This document shows, in pieces, positions 41,623 through 51,662 of a stretch of DNA of 64,000 bases. Position 1 is the first letter of the stretch. The number at the start of each line of letters is the position of its first letter. Under the pieces are notes generated by a model. The model was given only the letters and a program-made list of their open reading frames with translations. It was not told the DNA's origin and did not search any database. The stretch lies in the NCBI RefSeq assembly GCF_900100955.1, contig NZ_FNCC01000002.1, positions 310,001 through 374,000 of the forward strand, given 5' to 3'. The translations under genes and the position numbers were made by a program. Origin of the DNA: Lentzea fradiae. GTDB taxonomy: Bacteria; Actinomycetota; Actinomycetes; Mycobacteriales; Pseudonocardiaceae.

Positions 41623-42307
41623 GCACGATCTCGTCGAGGTTCACGTGCGAGGGCCGGGTGACGGCGAACGCGATGACGTCCGCCACGTCGTCGGCGGTGA
41701 GCGGCGTGAGGCCCTCGTAGACCTTGGCCGCGCGCTCGGTGTCGCCGTCGAACCTGTTGGCGGAGAAGTCGGTCTCGACCATGCCCGGCAACACCTCGGT
41801 GACCCGCACCGGCTGGCCGAGCAGCTCGCCGCGCAACGTCCGGTGCAGCGCCGACTGCGCGTGTTTCGCGCTGGTGTAACCGGATCCGTTGTCGTACGCG
41901 TCACGTGCCGCGACGGACGTCACGGACACGATGTGCCCGTCACCGGACGCGATCAGCTTGGGGATGAACGCCTTCGTGACCAGCAGGGTGCCGAGGACGT
42001 TCGCCTCCCACATCCAGCGCCACTGCGCCGGATCGCCCTCGGCGACGGTCGACAGCCCGCGTGCGCCACCGGCGTTGTTCACGAGGACGTTCGCCTGGGG
42101 TACCCGGTCGGCGAAGGCGGCGACGGAGGTCTCGTCGGTGACGTCCAACTCGATGGCCGTCCCGTCGATCTCCTTCGCGATAACGTGGAGGAGGTCCAGA
42201 CGACGTGCGCCGAGCACGACGTGGAACCCTTCGGCGGCCAACCGCCGCGCGGTGGCCTCGCCGATGCCCGCGCTTGCTCCGGTCACTACTGCGACAGGTC
42301 GATTCAC
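41576..42307 (-). CDS. Short-chain dehydrogenase/reductase
   Basis: A 243-residue classical SDR. The cofactor motif is TGASAGIGEATA, with LVNNAGG, the catalytic Ser in SVTSVAARDA and the YTSAKH pair. An Arg-rich second strand (LGARRLDLL) suggests NADPH. This is the YdfG/Rv0484c type; the substrate is unknown. Its position beside the L,D-transpeptidase gene matches the mycobacterial order. Confidence 0.92.
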   Translation of the reverse strand: MNRPVAVVTGASAGIGEATARRLAAEGFHVVLGARRLDLLHVIAKEIDGTAIELDVTDETSVAAFADRVPQANVLVNNAGGARGLSTVAEGDPAQWRWMWEANVLGTLLVTKAFIPKLIASGDGHIVSVTSVAARDAYDNGSGYTSAKHAQSALHRTLRGELLGQPVRVTEVLPGMVETDFSANRFDGDTERAAKVYEGLTPLTADDVADVIAFAVTRPSHVNLDEIVLKPRAQSSATRVHRQ

Positions 42308-42400
42308 GACCCCGATCGTAGGCGGACGACGCGCATGTGACCGACGTCACCCGCACCACCCGGTCGTGCTGGACGTCCTGCTTTCTGGGAGGTCGAAACC

Positions 42401-43540
42401 GTGAAGAGAACACTTGCTGCGCTGGTCGCCGGGCTGACGCTGCTGACCGGCTGCTCGAGTGTGGAGACGGGGACGCCGAAGCCGGACAGCACCCTGCCGT
42501 CCGCGAAGGTCACCCTGGAGCCGGTCGACGGCGCCAAGGACGTGCAGGTCACGAGCCCGGTCCAGGTCACCGTCGTCGACGGCAAGATCGAGTCCGTCGC
42601 GCTGAAGTCGCCGGAGGGCAAGGACGTCGCCGGCACCCTGACCGAGGACAAGACCGGCTGGACCACCGCCGAGCCGCTCGGGTACGGCAAGACATACAGC
42701 TACTCCGGCAAGGTCGTGGGCACCGACGGCAAGCCCGTCGACCTCAAGGGCTCGTTCACCACCGTCGCGCCCGGCGCGCAGACCCGCGCCACCCTCTGGC
42801 CGGGCGACAACCAGACCGTCGGGGTCGCGGCGCCGATCATGGTGAAGTTCGAGGCGCCGGTGGAGGACAAGGCGACGGTCGAGAAGGCGCTCAAGGTCAC
42901 CAACTCGGCGAACGTCACCGGCTCCTGGGCCTGGCTGAACGCCCAGGAGGTGCACTACCGGCCGGAGCAGTACTGGCCCGCCAACACGCAGGTCAAGGTC
43001 GAGGCCAGGCTCTACGGCGTCAACTACGGCGGTGGCGCGTTCGGCAAGGCCGACGTGACGAGCGAGTTCACCATCGGCCGCAACCAGGTCGTGAAGATCG
43101 ACAACCCGACCCACCGGCTCAAGGTCTTCCGCGACGGAGCGCAGGTCGCCGACTACCCGGCATCGTTCGGCAAGGACGCCGACCCCGAGCTGACCACGCC
43201 GAACGGCACGTTCGTCGTCATGTCGAAGCACGACACGTGGTCGTTCGACAACCCGCGCTACGGCTACACCAACGTCGTGAAGAAGTGGGCCGTCCGGTTC
43301 TCCAACCACGGCGAGTTCATCCACGAGAACAACGACAACGCGGCCAACATCGGCACCAACAACACCTCGCACGGCTGCGCGAACCTGCTGGAGGCCGACG
43401 CGAAGGCGTACTTCGACTCGGCCCTGGTCGGCGACCCGGTCGAGGTGACCGGCTCGATCACCACGCTGCCCGCCCAGTTCGACTGGTACGACTGGCAGCT
43501 GTCGTGGGAGCAGTGGAAGAGCAAGTCCGCCATCAAGTAG
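42401..43540 (+). CDS. L,D-transpeptidase lipoprotein (LprQ-like)
   Basis: A 379-residue exported crosslinking enzyme starting at GTG. The signal peptide ends in the lipobox LLTGCSS, Ig-like domains occupy about 45-215, and the YkuD domain carries HENNDNAANIG and SHGCANLLEADAK with the catalytic Cys. The C-terminus DWYDWQLSWEQW wraps the catalytic domain in this class. It corresponds in position to Rv0483 and is a paralogue of 4536-5681. Confidence 0.93.
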   Translation: MKRTLAALVAGLTLLTGCSSVETGTPKPDSTLPSAKVTLEPVDGAKDVQVTSPVQVTVVDGKIESVALKSPEGKDVAGTLTEDKTGWTTAEPLGYGKTYSYSGKVVGTDGKPVDLKGSFTTVAPGAQTRATLWPGDNQTVGVAAPIMVKFEAPVEDKATVEKALKVTNSANVTGSWAWLNAQEVHYRPEQYWPANTQVKVEARLYGVNYGGGAFGKADVTSEFTIGRNQVVKIDNPTHRLKVFRDGAQVADYPASFGKDADPELTTPNGTFVVMSKHDTWSFDNPRYGYTNVVKKWAVRFSNHGEFIHENNDNAANIGTNNTSHGCANLLEADAKAYFDSALVGDPVEVTGSITTLPAQFDWYDWQLSWEQWKSKSAIK

Positions 43541-43583
43541 CACCGGCGGGAATGAGTCCCCCCGCCCTGTCGTTCGCACGTGT

Positions 43584-44351
43584 GTGCACTTGAGACACGT
43601 GACGGTGGCCGGCGGGGGACGACTGGCCGTTCGCGAGTCCGGTCCGGAAGGCGCGCCGCCTGTCGTCCTGGTCCACGGCTGGGCCCAGACGGGAGCCGTC
43701 TGGGGCGACCTCCCCGGTTTCCGCTGCTACGCCGTCGACCTGCGCGGACACGGCGAGTCAGACGACTTCGGCGACTACCGCGACTCGGCCGCCTGGGCAG
43801 CCGACCTGCGCGCGGTGCTCGGCCACACCGGGCCCGCGACCGTCGTCGGCTGGTCCTACGGCGGTCTCGTGATCGCCGACTACCTGCGCTTCCACGGCAC
43901 CGCGGACGTCACCGCGCTGGTGCTGGCGGGCGCCATCACCGAGATCGGTCGCGGTCGCCGTGGAGGCGAGACCGGGCCGGTCATGCGGGCCGCGCTGCCC
44001 GGCGCGATCACCGACGACGAGGTGCTCGCCGAGTTCTGCCGGGCGATGGCGCCCGGTCTGCCGGAGAGCACGGTCGGCGAACTCACAGCCGCGGCGGTCT
44101 CGGTCGGTCCTAAGGTGCGGGGAAAGCTGTTCCGCAGGGATGTGGGCAGCGCTGACGTGTTGACCGCCGTCGATGTGCCGACCCTCGTGGTGCACGGCGC
44201 GGAGGACCGGGTGGTCGCCCCCGCCGCCGCCGAGTACTCCGCCGCCCTGATCCCCGGAGCCGAGTTGAGCCTCTACCCAGACACCGCGCACGCGCCGTTC
44301 CTGGAGCGGCCGGAGCAGTTCGCCCACGACCTGGCGCGGGTCGCCCGGTGA
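43584..44351 (+). CDS. Alpha/beta hydrolase
   Basis: A 255-residue hydrolase starting at GTG. The sequence shows [13 protein letters not shown], the nucleophile elbow VVGWSYGG (Ser), [12 protein letters not shown] (Asp) and [14 protein letters not shown] (His), a complete triad of the haloperoxidase/esterase type. The substrate is unknown. The stop overlaps the mshA start (GTGA), so it is co-translated with the first mycothiol gene. Confidence 0.9.
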   Translation: MHLRHVTVAGGGRLAVRESGPEGAPPVVLVHGWAQTGAVWGDLPGFRCYAVDLRGHGESDDFGDYRDSAAWAADLRAVLGHTGPATVVGWSYGGLVIADYLRFHGTADVTALVLAGAITEIGRGRRGGETGPVMRAALPGAITDDEVLAEFCRAMAPGLPESTVGELTAAAVSVGPKVRGKLFRRDVGSADVLTAVDVPTLVVHGAEDRVVAPAAAEYSAALIPGAELSLYPDTAHAPFLERPEQFAHDLARVAR

Positions 44352-45595
44352 AGCGCGTCGCGGTGCTCTCAGTCCACACCTCGCCGCTCGAACAGCCCGG
44401 CACGGGTGACGCGGGCGGAATGAACGTCTACATCGTCCAGACGGCCACCAGGATGGCGCAACGCGGTGTCGAGGTGGAGATCTTCACCCGTGCGACCTCG
44501 TCCGAACTGCCGCCGGTGGTCGAGCTGGCACCCGGCGTGCGCGTCCGCAACGTCGCCGCCGGCCCGTTCGAGGGGCTCGGCAAGGAGGACCTGCCGAGCC
44601 AGCTCTGCGCGTTCTCGGCGGGCGTCCTGCGCGCGGAGGCCCGGCACGAGCCCGGCTACTACGACGCCATCCACTCGCACTACTGGCTGTCCGGCCAGGT
44701 CGGCTGGATCGCGCGGGAACGCTGGGGCGTGCCGCTCGTGCACACCGCCCACACGCTCGCCAAGGTCAAGAACCTGGCGCTGGCCGAGGGCGACGCGCCG
44801 GAGCCCAGGATGCGGGTCATCGGCGAGGAGCAGGTGGTCGCCGAGTCGGACCGGCTCGTGGCGAACACCGACATCGAGGCCGGTGAGCTGGTCAAGCTCT
44901 ACGACGCCGAGCCGTCCAAGGTCGCCGTCGTGCCGCCGGGGGTGGACCTCGACCGGTTCACACCCGGCGACCGGCGCGCGGCCCGGCAGTCGCTCGGCAT
45001 CCCCGCGGACGCGGTCGTGCTCGCGTTCGTCGGCCGCATCCAGCCGCTGAAGGCCCCCGACGTGCTGTTGCGCGCCGCCGCGGAGATGCTGGTCCGCGAC
45101 CCGGGGCTGCGGTCGCGGCTGGTCGTGCTGATCGTCGGCGGCCCGTCCGGCAGCGGCACGGAACGGCCGAAGGCGCTGGAGGAGCTGGCGGCCCAGCTGC
45201 AGATCACCGACGTCGTGCGGTTCCTGCCGCCGCAGCCGGGTCCCGCGCTCGCGCGGGTGTACCGGGCGGCGGACCTGGTCGCGGTGCCGAGCCACAACGA
45301 GTCGTTCGGCCTCGTCGCCCTGGAAGCTCAAGCGTGCGGGACCCCGGTCGTCGCGGCGGCGGTCGGCGGTCTGCCGGTGGCCGTCGACGACGGCGTCTCG
45401 GGTGTGCTCGTGCAGGGCCACGAACCCGGCGCGTGGGCGGCGGCGATCACCGGCCTGGCGCTGCCGCGGCGGGAGCACCTGGCGAGCAACGCCGTGGGCC
45501 ATGCGCGACGCTTCTCCTGGGACCGCACGACTGACTCGCTGCTGGCGGGGTACCAGGAGGCGGCAGACGCGTTCCGCCGGGAGGTTTTCGCTTGA
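44348..45595 (+). CDS. mshA: D-inositol-3-phosphate glycosyltransferase
   Basis: A 415-residue GT4 glycosyltransferase performing the first step of mycothiol synthesis: GlcNAc from UDP-GlcNAc is joined to 1L-inositol-1-phosphate. Diagnostic segments are [20 protein letters not shown] at the N-terminus, [12 protein letters not shown], the sugar-nucleotide motif [15 protein letters not shown], and [19 protein letters not shown]. The length fits MshA. It confirms a mycothiol-using actinobacterium. The downstream YbjN gene starts within its stop codon. Confidence 0.96.
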   Translation: MKRVAVLSVHTSPLEQPGTGDAGGMNVYIVQTATRMAQRGVEVEIFTRATSSELPPVVELAPGVRVRNVAAGPFEGLGKEDLPSQLCAFSAGVLRAEARHEPGYYDAIHSHYWLSGQVGWIARERWGVPLVHTAHTLAKVKNLALAEGDAPEPRMRVIGEEQVVAESDRLVANTDIEAGELVKLYDAEPSKVAVVPPGVDLDRFTPGDRRAARQSLGIPADAVVLAFVGRIQPLKAPDVLLRAAAEMLVRDPGLRSRLVVLIVGGPSGSGTERPKALEELAAQLQITDVVRFLPPQPGPALARVYRAADLVAVPSHNESFGLVALEAQACGTPVVAAAVGGLPVAVDDGVSGVLVQGHEPGAWAAAITGLALPRREHLASNAVGHARRFSWDRTTDSLLAGYQEAADAFRREVFA

Positions 45596-46071
45596 GTGTC
45601 GACGCGGTGATCAAGGAGTTCCTCGACGAACGGGAGCTGAAGTACGACCGGCGCGAGCCGGGGAAGTTCTTCGTGACGCTCCCCGGCACCAAGAAGCTGC
45701 AGACCAACGTGTGGCTCGTCGAGACGACGCACGCCCTGCTGGTCGAGGCGTTCGTGTGCAGGCGCCCCGACCAGTCGTTCGAGGACGTGTACCGGTTCCT
45801 GCTGCGGCGCAACGCGCGGCTCTACGGCGTGCACTACACGATCGACGGCGAGGGTGACATCTACCTGGTCGGACGGGTCGGCAAGCACGCCGTGACGCCC
45901 GAGGAGCTGGACCGCGTGCTCGGGCAGGTGCTGGAGGCGGCGGACGGCGACTTCAACCCGCTGCTGGAGATCGGGTTTGCCGACGCGATCCGCAGGGAGT
46001 GGGCGTGGCGGGTGTCGCGGGGCGAGTCGCTCGCGAACCTCCAGGCGTTCCAACATCTCGTTTCGGAGTAG
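45592..46071 (+). CDS. YbjN domain protein (Rv0487-like)
   Basis: A 159-residue protein of the YbjN/T3SS-chaperone-like fold, with [19 protein letters not shown] and [20 protein letters not shown]. The start is read as TTG inside the mshA stop (TTGA); an in-frame GTG at 45607 is an alternative. Conserved linkage with mshA suggests a supporting role; function is not established. Confidence 0.88.
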   Translation: MSVDAVIKEFLDERELKYDRREPGKFFVTLPGTKKLQTNVWLVETTHALLVEAFVCRRPDQSFEDVYRFLLRRNARLYGVHYTIDGEGDIYLVGRVGKHAVTPEELDRVLGQVLEAADGDFNPLLEIGFADAIRREWAWRVSRGESLANLQAFQHLVSE

Positions 46072-46131
46072 CCGCCGACTCGTTTCGGCCTCCCCGGCAA
46101 CCACCGGCCGGCTCCGTTCCGTCCGACGGGC

Positions 46132-46977
46132 ATGGGCAGACCAGTGCTGTTGGTGGGAGTCGCGTTGCTGGCCCTGGCTACGGCCGGGTGCGGAAGCGGG
46201 TTCAGCGGTGGGGGCGCGGGGGCCAGGGACGCCGCCCAGCCCCAGGCGGCGAAGAACGTCGCGCCGCAGCAGGAGAAGGCGCCGGAAGCCGTTCAGTCCG
46301 TGCAGCAGCAGGAACGTCAGCTGGTGCGCACGGCGGACGTCGACCTGCGCGCGGACGACGTGCTGAAGGCCATCGGCGAGGTGAAGGACAGGGCCAGGTC
46401 CGCCGGCGGGTTCGCGGGCCAGGAGAGCTCGACGAAGAAGTCCGGGTCGGTGACCGTGCGGGTGCCGTCGAGCGAGCTGGACAAGCTCGTGCGGGGCCTG
46501 GAGAGCATCGGCGAGGTGACCCGCAGCGAGGTCCGCAGCGAGGACGTCACCGAGCAGCTCGTGGACGTCGAGTCGCGCATCGCCACGCAGAAGGCGAGCG
46601 TGGAGCGGCTGCGGGCGCTGTTCGAGCGGGCGGGGACCACCTCGGAGGTCGCGGAGGTCGAGAGCGAGCTGACCAAGCGGCAGGCCGAGCTGGAGTCGTT
46701 GCAGCGGCGCAACGCGTCGTTGCAGAACCAGGTCGCGATGGCGACGCTCAACGTCGACGTGGCGACCACGCCGATCGCTCCGCCCGAGGAGGAGCAGGTC
46801 GGCTTCCTCGGGGCTCTGGAGAGCGGCTGGGACGCGTTGGTGGCGGTCACCCGCATCGTCCTGATCGGCGTGGGCGCGATGCTGCCGTTCCTGGTGGCGC
46901 TGGGCGTGCCGGCGGCCGGGGTGGTCTACCTGCTGCGACGCCGCAGGCGTGTCACCCGGATGAACGAAGCGGGATGA
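46132..46977 (+). CDS. DUF4349 lipoprotein
   Basis: A 281-residue exported protein. The lipobox is ATAGC (near residue 20), followed by a Gln/Ala-rich linker. The DUF4349 domain (about 65-235) includes RTADVDLRADDVLKAIGEVK, SVTVRVPSSELDKLVRGLE and a coiled coil (EVESELTKRQAELESLQRRN), and a C-terminal membrane helix (ALGVPAAGVVYLL) ends with basic residues. Anchored at both ends, it would form a hairpin outside the membrane. Function unknown. Confidence 0.88.
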   Translation: MGRPVLLVGVALLALATAGCGSGFSGGGAGARDAAQPQAAKNVAPQQEKAPEAVQSVQQQERQLVRTADVDLRADDVLKAIGEVKDRARSAGGFAGQESSTKKSGSVTVRVPSSELDKLVRGLESIGEVTRSEVRSEDVTEQLVDVESRIATQKASVERLRALFERAGTTSEVAEVESELTKRQAELESLQRRNASLQNQVAMATLNVDVATTPIAPPEEEQVGFLGALESGWDALVAVTRIVLIGVGAMLPFLVALGVPAAGVVYLLRRRRRVTRMNEAG

Positions 46978-47376
46978 TCCACTCCTACTGAGGGTGGGCC
47001 TTTGTTGATGCGCGGAACGGCTCGGGAGAGAGGGGGAGTCGCATCGAGCCGTCCCGCGTCAAAGGTCCCCGCTGCAACGGATCCGTGGACGGGGGGAGCC
47101 TGCGGATCCCAAGCGGGCCGCGCGATCCGACGGGGGGATGACGAACCGCGCACCGCCTCTCGCTCGCCGGGTAAGCGTGGGAGCCGACTCGCGGAGGCGG
47201 GTATCAACTTCCCAGATACATCCTTGCGATCACAAGTGCTTGTATTGCTCCATTCGAGTGTATTTAGTCGCGCTAAGTAACGCCTCTGTAGCGATCGAGA
47301 TGACCTTGACCAGTTCAGTGGCCTGGCTCACGATGAGCCCACAGGCTGGGTGTTCAACGGTGAATGAGGTCGCAGC
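46978..47376. other. 399-bp intergenic region upstream of the 4CL-type ligase
   Basis: No credible gene is seen. The left half folds into stem-loops (see the RNA feature). The right half (about 47200-47330) is markedly AT-richer than its surroundings, for example CTTGTATTGCTCCATTCG, and probably holds the promoter of the ligase gene. Confidence 0.5.
47011..47181 (+). ncRNA. Candidate structured RNA, partly ydaO-like
   Basis: Hairpin one pairs 47017-47024 with 47045-47052, extended outward with one mismatch to 47011/47058. Hairpin two pairs 47079-47085 with 47103-47109. Both loops and a third site at 47132 contain GGGGGAG/T. A longer-range helix can form between CCCnCGCT-type sequence at 47067-47073 and AGCGTGGG at 47174-47181. 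The elements ACGGGGGGAGCC and GCTCGCCGGGTAAGCG resemble conserved parts of the ydaO (c-di-AMP) riboswitch, but other core positions are not clearly matched. A structured leader is likely; the riboswitch identity is weak. Confidence 0.35.
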
Positions 47377-48942
47377 ATGGTGTTCCGGAGTCCGTATCCC
47401 GACGTCGAGATCCCCGACGTCACGCTGCACGAGCTGCTGTTCGGGGACATAGCCGACCGCGCGGGCCGCGTCGCGCTCATCGACGGCACGTCCGGGGCCT
47501 CGCTCACCTACGGCCAGCTCGCCGGTGCGATCGACCGCATGGCCGCCGCGCTGGCCGCCCGCGGCATCGGCAAGGGCGACGTCGTCGGCATCCTGAGCCC
47601 GAACACCCCGTACTACGCCGTCGTCTTCCACGGCATCCTGCGCGCGGGCGCGACCGCGACCACGATCAACGCCCTCTACACGCCCGACGAGGTCGCGCAC
47701 CAGCTGCGCGACGCGGGCGCGAAGATGCTGTTCACGGTCTCGGTCCTGCTGCCCAACGCCGCCCCCGGAGCCGAGAAGGCCGGTGTCACCGACGTCGTCG
47801 TGCTCGACGGCGCCGAGGGCTACCCGTCGCTGCCGGAGCTGCTCGCCAACGAGCACCCGGTGCCCGAGGTCGAGATCGACCCGGCCGAGGACGTGGCGGT
47901 GCTGCCGTACTCGTCCGGCACGACCGCGCTGCCCAAGGGCGTGATGCTGACCCATCGCAACCTGGTGGCGAACATCCTGCAGTGCCAGCCGATCCTGACC
48001 GACACCGGTGAGAACACCCGCATCCTCGCCGTGCTGCCGTTCTTCCACATCTACGGCATGCAGGTCCTGATGAACAACGGCCTGTACGTCGGCGGCGTCG
48101 TCGTGACGCTGCCGAGGTTCGACCTGCCGGAGTTCCTGCGGGTCATCGCCGAGCACAGGACCGACGTCGTCTACATCGCGCCGCCGGTCGCCGTGGCGCT
48201 GGCCAAGCACCCGATCGTCGACAACTACGACCTCTCGCCGCTCAAGACGCTCTTCTCCGGCGCCGCGCCGCTCGACGAGGACCTCGCCGCCGCGGTGAAC
48301 AAGCGCATCGGCTGCCGCGTCGTGCAGGGCTACGGCATGACCGAGATGTCGCCGGTCAGCCACGCCATCCCGGTCGCCCGCGAGGACATCTCCGTGGGCA
48401 CCGTCGGCCTGATCGTCCCGAACCTGGAGTGCCGCCTGGTCGACCCGGCCACCGGCCAGGACGTCGGCGTCGGCGACCGCGGCGAGCTGTGGTGCCGCGG
48501 CCCGAACGTCATGAAGGGCTACCTGAACAACCCGGAGGCCACCGCCGCCACCCTCGACTCCGACGGCTGGCTGCACACCGGCGACGTGGCCGTGATCGAC
48601 GACAAGGGCGTCGTCTCGATCGTCGACCGGGTCAAGGAGCTGATCAAGTACAAGGGCTACCAGGTCCCGCCGGCCGAGCTGGAGGCCGTGCTGCTGACCC
48701 ACGACGAGATCGCCGACGCGGCGGTCATCGGCGTGCGCGACGCCGACGGCGAGGAGGTCCCGAAGGCGTTCGTGGTGCGCCAGCCGGGCTCCGAGATCGA
48801 CGCCGACGCCGTGATGGCGTTCGTGGCGGCGAACGTGGCGCCGCACAAGAAGGTCCGCGTCGTCGAGTTCATCGAGGCGGTCCCGAAGTCGGCGGCGGGC
48901 AAGATCCTCCGCAAGGACCTGCGGGCCCGCGAGCAGTCCTGA
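47377..48942 (+). CDS. AMP-forming acyl/aryl-CoA ligase (4-coumarate-CoA ligase type)
   Basis: A 521-residue adenylating enzyme. The P-loop-like A3 motif is [21 protein letters not shown]5 is [14 protein letters not shown]7 is [13 protein letters not shown], the hinge region is [19 protein letters not shown] and the catalytic Lys is in [13 protein letters not shown]. The arrangement matches 4CL/firefly-luciferase-like ligases activating an aromatic or medium-chain acid. Substrate unknown. It stands alone behind the structured intergenic region and ends at a strong hairpin. Confidence 0.92.
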   Translation: MVFRSPYPDVEIPDVTLHELLFGDIADRAGRVALIDGTSGASLTYGQLAGAIDRMAAALAARGIGKGDVVGILSPNTPYYAVVFHGILRAGATATTINALYTPDEVAHQLRDAGAKMLFTVSVLLPNAAPGAEKAGVTDVVVLDGAEGYPSLPELLANEHPVPEVEIDPAEDVAVLPYSSGTTALPKGVMLTHRNLVANILQCQPILTDTGENTRILAVLPFFHIYGMQVLMNNGLYVGGVVVTLPRFDLPEFLRVIAEHRTDVVYIAPPVAVALAKHPIVDNYDLSPLKTLFSGAAPLDEDLAAAVNKRIGCRVVQGYGMTEMSPVSHAIPVAREDISVGTVGLIVPNLECRLVDPATGQDVGVGDRGELWCRGPNVMKGYLNNPEATAATLDSDGWLHTGDVAVIDDKGVVSIVDRVKELIKYKGYQVPPAELEAVLLTHDEIADAAVIGVRDADGEEVPKAFVVRQPGSEIDADAVMAFVAANVAPHKKVRVVEFIEAVPKSAAGKILRKDLRAREQS

Positions 48943-48956
48943 TCCCCGTGTCCTGG

Positions 48957-48984
48957 ACGCCCCCGGCAACGGCGCCGGGGGCGT
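48957..48984 (+). terminator. Terminator of the CoA ligase gene
   Basis: Perfect 11-bp arms (48957-48967 and 48974-48984) with a 6-nt loop, 15 bases past the stop codon, followed by TC-rich sequence. Confidence 0.8.
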
Positions 48985-49024
48985 TCGCCGTTCTCACCGC
49001 ACGGTGGGTTCTCGGAGATCCGGG

Positions 49025-49423
49025 TCAGCGGCTGCCGAGGAACCAGCCGGAGACCTGCGCGAGGTTGACCGCCACCGGCCCGACGTCCTCGCCCTTCAGG
49101 CCGCGCGTCCAGCACTCGGTGTTGATCAGGTAGAGGCTCGTGAGGAACTTCTCGTCCTGCTGAGGCCGGTCCGGGCTGTCGGCGATGGTCAGGAAGAGGT
49201 CGGCGAACTCCTCCTTGCCCCTGCCCTCCCCGTTCTCCCGCACGTCGGCGCTCACCTCGCGCGCCCACCGCCACGGCGACACCAGGTCGCCGCTGACCAT
49301 GCCGTCGCCGAGGATCAGCGTGATCCGCAGGTGGTTGTCGTCGTCCGCGTTCACCACCCTCGTCGCGATGGCCCGCAGGATCGGGTCGGTCTGGACGGCC
49401 ACCGGCGTCGGCTGGTCGGTCAC
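49025..49423 (-). CDS. Hypothetical protein
   Basis: A 132-residue cytosolic protein starting at GTG, with a strong GGAGGA site upstream. The order [20 protein letters not shown], then [19 protein letters not shown] and a C-terminal [14 protein letters not shown] suggests a compact alpha/beta domain. No family was recognised. It diverges from the phosphoglycerate mutase gene across 135 bases and converges on the CoA ligase gene. Confidence 0.65.
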   Translation of the reverse strand: MTDQPTPVAVQTDPILRAIATRVVNADDDNHLRITLILGDGMVSGDLVSPWRWAREVSADVRENGEGRGKEEFADLFLTIADSPDRPQQDEKFLTSLYLINTECWTRGLKGEDVGPVAVNLAQVSGWFLGSR

Positions 49424-49558
49424 TCTTCCTCCGGTCGTGTGAGGGGACGAACCCGCGAAGTCTGCCGCAACGGCGGGGCCCGCTGGCGTGGACCGGGGCG
49501 CATGGTCTGCGGCACTGCCGGGGTACGGGGACGGGCGCGGCATGGCAGGCTGGTCGCC

Positions 49559-50305
49559 ATGTCTGTCGGAACCTTGGTGCTGCTCCGCCACGGCGAGAGC
49601 ACGTGGAACGCGGAGAACCTGTTCACCGGATGGGTGGACGTTCCCCTGTCGGCGAAGGGCGAGCAGGAGGCCCGGCGCGGCGGGAAGCTCCTCAAAGAGG
49701 CCGGTCTGCTGCCGGACGTCCTGCACACCAGCCTCATGCGCCGGGCGATCATGACCGCGAACCTGGCGCTCGACGCCGCCGACCGGCACTGGATCCCGGT
49801 CCGCCGCGACTGGCGCCTCAACGAGCGCCACTACGGCGCCCTGCAGGGCAAGAACAAGAAGCAGACGCTGGAGGAGTTCGGCGAGGAGCAGTTCATGCTC
49901 TGGCGCCGCTCCTACGACACCCCGCCGCCGCCCATCGAGCCCGGCTCCGAGTTCAGCCAGGACGCCGACCCGCGCTACGCGGACCTCGGCCCCGACCTGC
50001 CGCTCACCGAGTGCCTGCTCGACGTCGTGAAGCGGATGATCCCGTACTGGGAGTCGTCGATCGTGGCCGACCTGCGGGCCGGCAAGACCGTGCTGGTGGC
50101 CGCGCACGGCAACTCGCTGCGCGCGCTCGTGAAGCACCTCGACGGCATCTCCGACGAGGCCATCGCCGGGCTGAACATCCCGACCGGCATCCCGCTGCGC
50201 TACGACCTCGACGAGGAGCTCAAGCCGCTCAAGCCGGGCGGCGAGTACCTCGACCCGGCCGCCGCCGAGAACGCCATCGCGGCCGTGGCGAACCAAGGCA
50301 GGTAG
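49559..50305 (+). CDS. gpmA: 2,3-bisphosphoglycerate-dependent phosphoglycerate mutase
   Basis: A 248-residue glycolytic enzyme interconverting 3- and 2-phosphoglycerate. The phosphohistidine motif [12 protein letters not shown] is at the N-terminus, with [17 protein letters not shown] and the second His in [17 protein letters not shown]. Length and motifs match GpmA. It lies just upstream of senX3-regX3, as Rv0489 does, and ends at a 24-bp hairpin. Confidence 0.96.
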   Translation: MSVGTLVLLRHGESTWNAENLFTGWVDVPLSAKGEQEARRGGKLLKEAGLLPDVLHTSLMRRAIMTANLALDAADRHWIPVRRDWRLNERHYGALQGKNKKQTLEEFGEEQFMLWRRSYDTPPPPIEPGSEFSQDADPRYADLGPDLPLTECLLDVVKRMIPYWESSIVADLRAGKTVLVAAHGNSLRALVKHLDGISDEAIAGLNIPTGIPLRYDLDEELKPLKPGGEYLDPAAAENAIAAVANQGR

Positions 50306-50308
50306 CAC

Positions 50309-50361
50309 GGAACGCGGGGGCCCCACGTTTCCTTCCGGGAAACGTGGGGCCCCCGCGTTCC
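50309..50361. terminator. 24-bp perfect hairpin of the CGCGGGGGCCC family
   Basis: Arms 50309-50332 and 50338-50361 are perfectly complementary with a 5-nt loop. It follows the gpmA stop by three bases and separates it from the senX3-regX3 unit. Confidence 0.85.
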
Positions 50362-50492
50362 CAGAAGGATCACGAATGGGTGAACGGCGTCTGACCAGCG
50401 ACGGAACAACCCTCCGCTGAGGTGTCGCGGGTATCACGGTTCCCGCTCCAGCTCTAGGCCGGGACACCTCCGAGCTGCTTACCATTCGCCTC

Positions 50493-51662
50493 GTGACCAC
50501 ACCGGGTTACCTCGTCGTGTCGATCGGCCTCGGGCTCATCGGCGTGATCGCCGCTTTCCTCGTAGGGCGGTACACCGCCCCACGCCACCCCCGCCGACCC
50601 GACGGCCTCACGGTCGGCGACCTCATCCAGCGGATCGTCCAGGACTCCCACGACGGCATCGTCGTGCTGAACCGCTTCGGCGACGTCGTCCTGCACAACC
50701 CGCGGGCGGAGGAGCTCGGCGTCGTGCGCAACAACCGGGTCGACGACCGCGCCCGCAAGGCCGCGGAGGCCGTCCGCGACAGCGACGAGGTCGTCCACGT
50801 CGACCTGTCCGCGCTCGACGGCCAGCGCGGCGGCAGACAGCCGGAGGCGGTCACCGCGGAGGTCCGGCGGCTCGTCGAGACGTTCGTCCTGGTCGACGCC
50901 ACCGACGAGTCCGAGGCGGTGCGGCTGGAGAAGACCCGCCGCGACTTCGTGGCCAACGTGAGCCACGAGCTGAAGACCCCGGTCGGCGCCCTCGCGCTGC
51001 TCGCGGAGGCCGTGCTGGACGCGAGCGACGACCAGGAGGAGGTCCGCCGGTTCAGCGCGAAGATCATGCAGGAGGCGACCCGCCTCGGCACGCTCGTCAC
51101 CGAGCTCATCGCGCTCTCCCGCCTGCAGGGCGCCGAGAAGCTGCCGGAGCTGTCCGACACCGAGATCGACGTCGTGGTCGAGGAGGCGCTGTCGCGGTCC
51201 AAGCTCGCCGCCGAGTCGCTCGACATCACGATCACCACCGACGAACCGAGCGGCCTCGTCGTGCCCGGTGACCGGTCGTTGCTGGTCACGGCGCTGACGA
51301 ACCTGCTGGACAACGCCGTCGCCTACTCGCCGCCCGGCAGCCCGGTCAGCGTCAGCCGCAAGCTGGTGGACGGGCACGTCGAGATCGCCGTGACCGACCG
51401 CGGCATCGGCATCGCCGAGGACCAGCAGCAGCGCGTCTTCGAACGCTTCTACCGCGTCGACGCGGCCCGGTCGCGCGCCACCGGCGGCACCGGCCTCGGC
51501 CTCGCGATCGTCAAGCACGTCGCCGCCAACCACGGCGGTGAGGTGAAGCTGTGGAGCCTGCCAGGCACGGGCTCGACCTTCACGCTGCGGCTGCCGGTGG
51601 CGGCCGACCCCAACCCACCCCTCGTCCCGACCGGCGCGGGTGACACCGGAGGAGAGCTGTGA
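50493..51662 (+). CDS. senX3: Phosphate-sensing histidine kinase
   Basis: A 389-residue sensor kinase starting at GTG. One N-terminal membrane helix (about 5-26) leads to a PAS-like domain (about 48-140), the H-box FVANVSHELKTPVGAL (His158) and the ATPase domain with the N-box LLDNAVAYS and the G-boxes DRGIGI and GGTGLGLAIVKH. SenX3 works with the phosphate transport system to control phosphate starvation genes. It overlaps regX3 by GTGA. Confidence 0.94.
   Translation: MTTPGYLVVSIGLGLIGVIAAFLVGRYTAPRHPRRPDGLTVGDLIQRIVQDSHDGIVVLNRFGDVVLHNPRAEELGVVRNNRVDDRARKAAEAVRDSDEVVHVDLSALDGQRGGRQPEAVTAEVRRLVETFVLVDATDESEAVRLEKTRRDFVANVSHELKTPVGALALLAEAVLDASDDQEEVRRFSAKIMQEATRLGTLVTELIALSRLQGAEKLPELSDTEIDVVVEEALSRSKLAAESLDITITTDEPSGLVVPGDRSLLVTALTNLLDNAVAYSPPGSPVSVSRKLVDGHVEIAVTDRGIGIAEDQQQRVFERFYRVDAARSRATGGTGLGLAIVKHVAANHGGEVKLWSLPGTGSTFTLRLPVAADPNPPLVPTGAGDTGGEL

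Noticed and set aside
47002..47280. Open frames in the intergenic region before the CoA ligase
   Set aside because: No ribosome binding site or domain, and the DNA is better explained by RNA stem-loops followed by an AT-richer promoter region.
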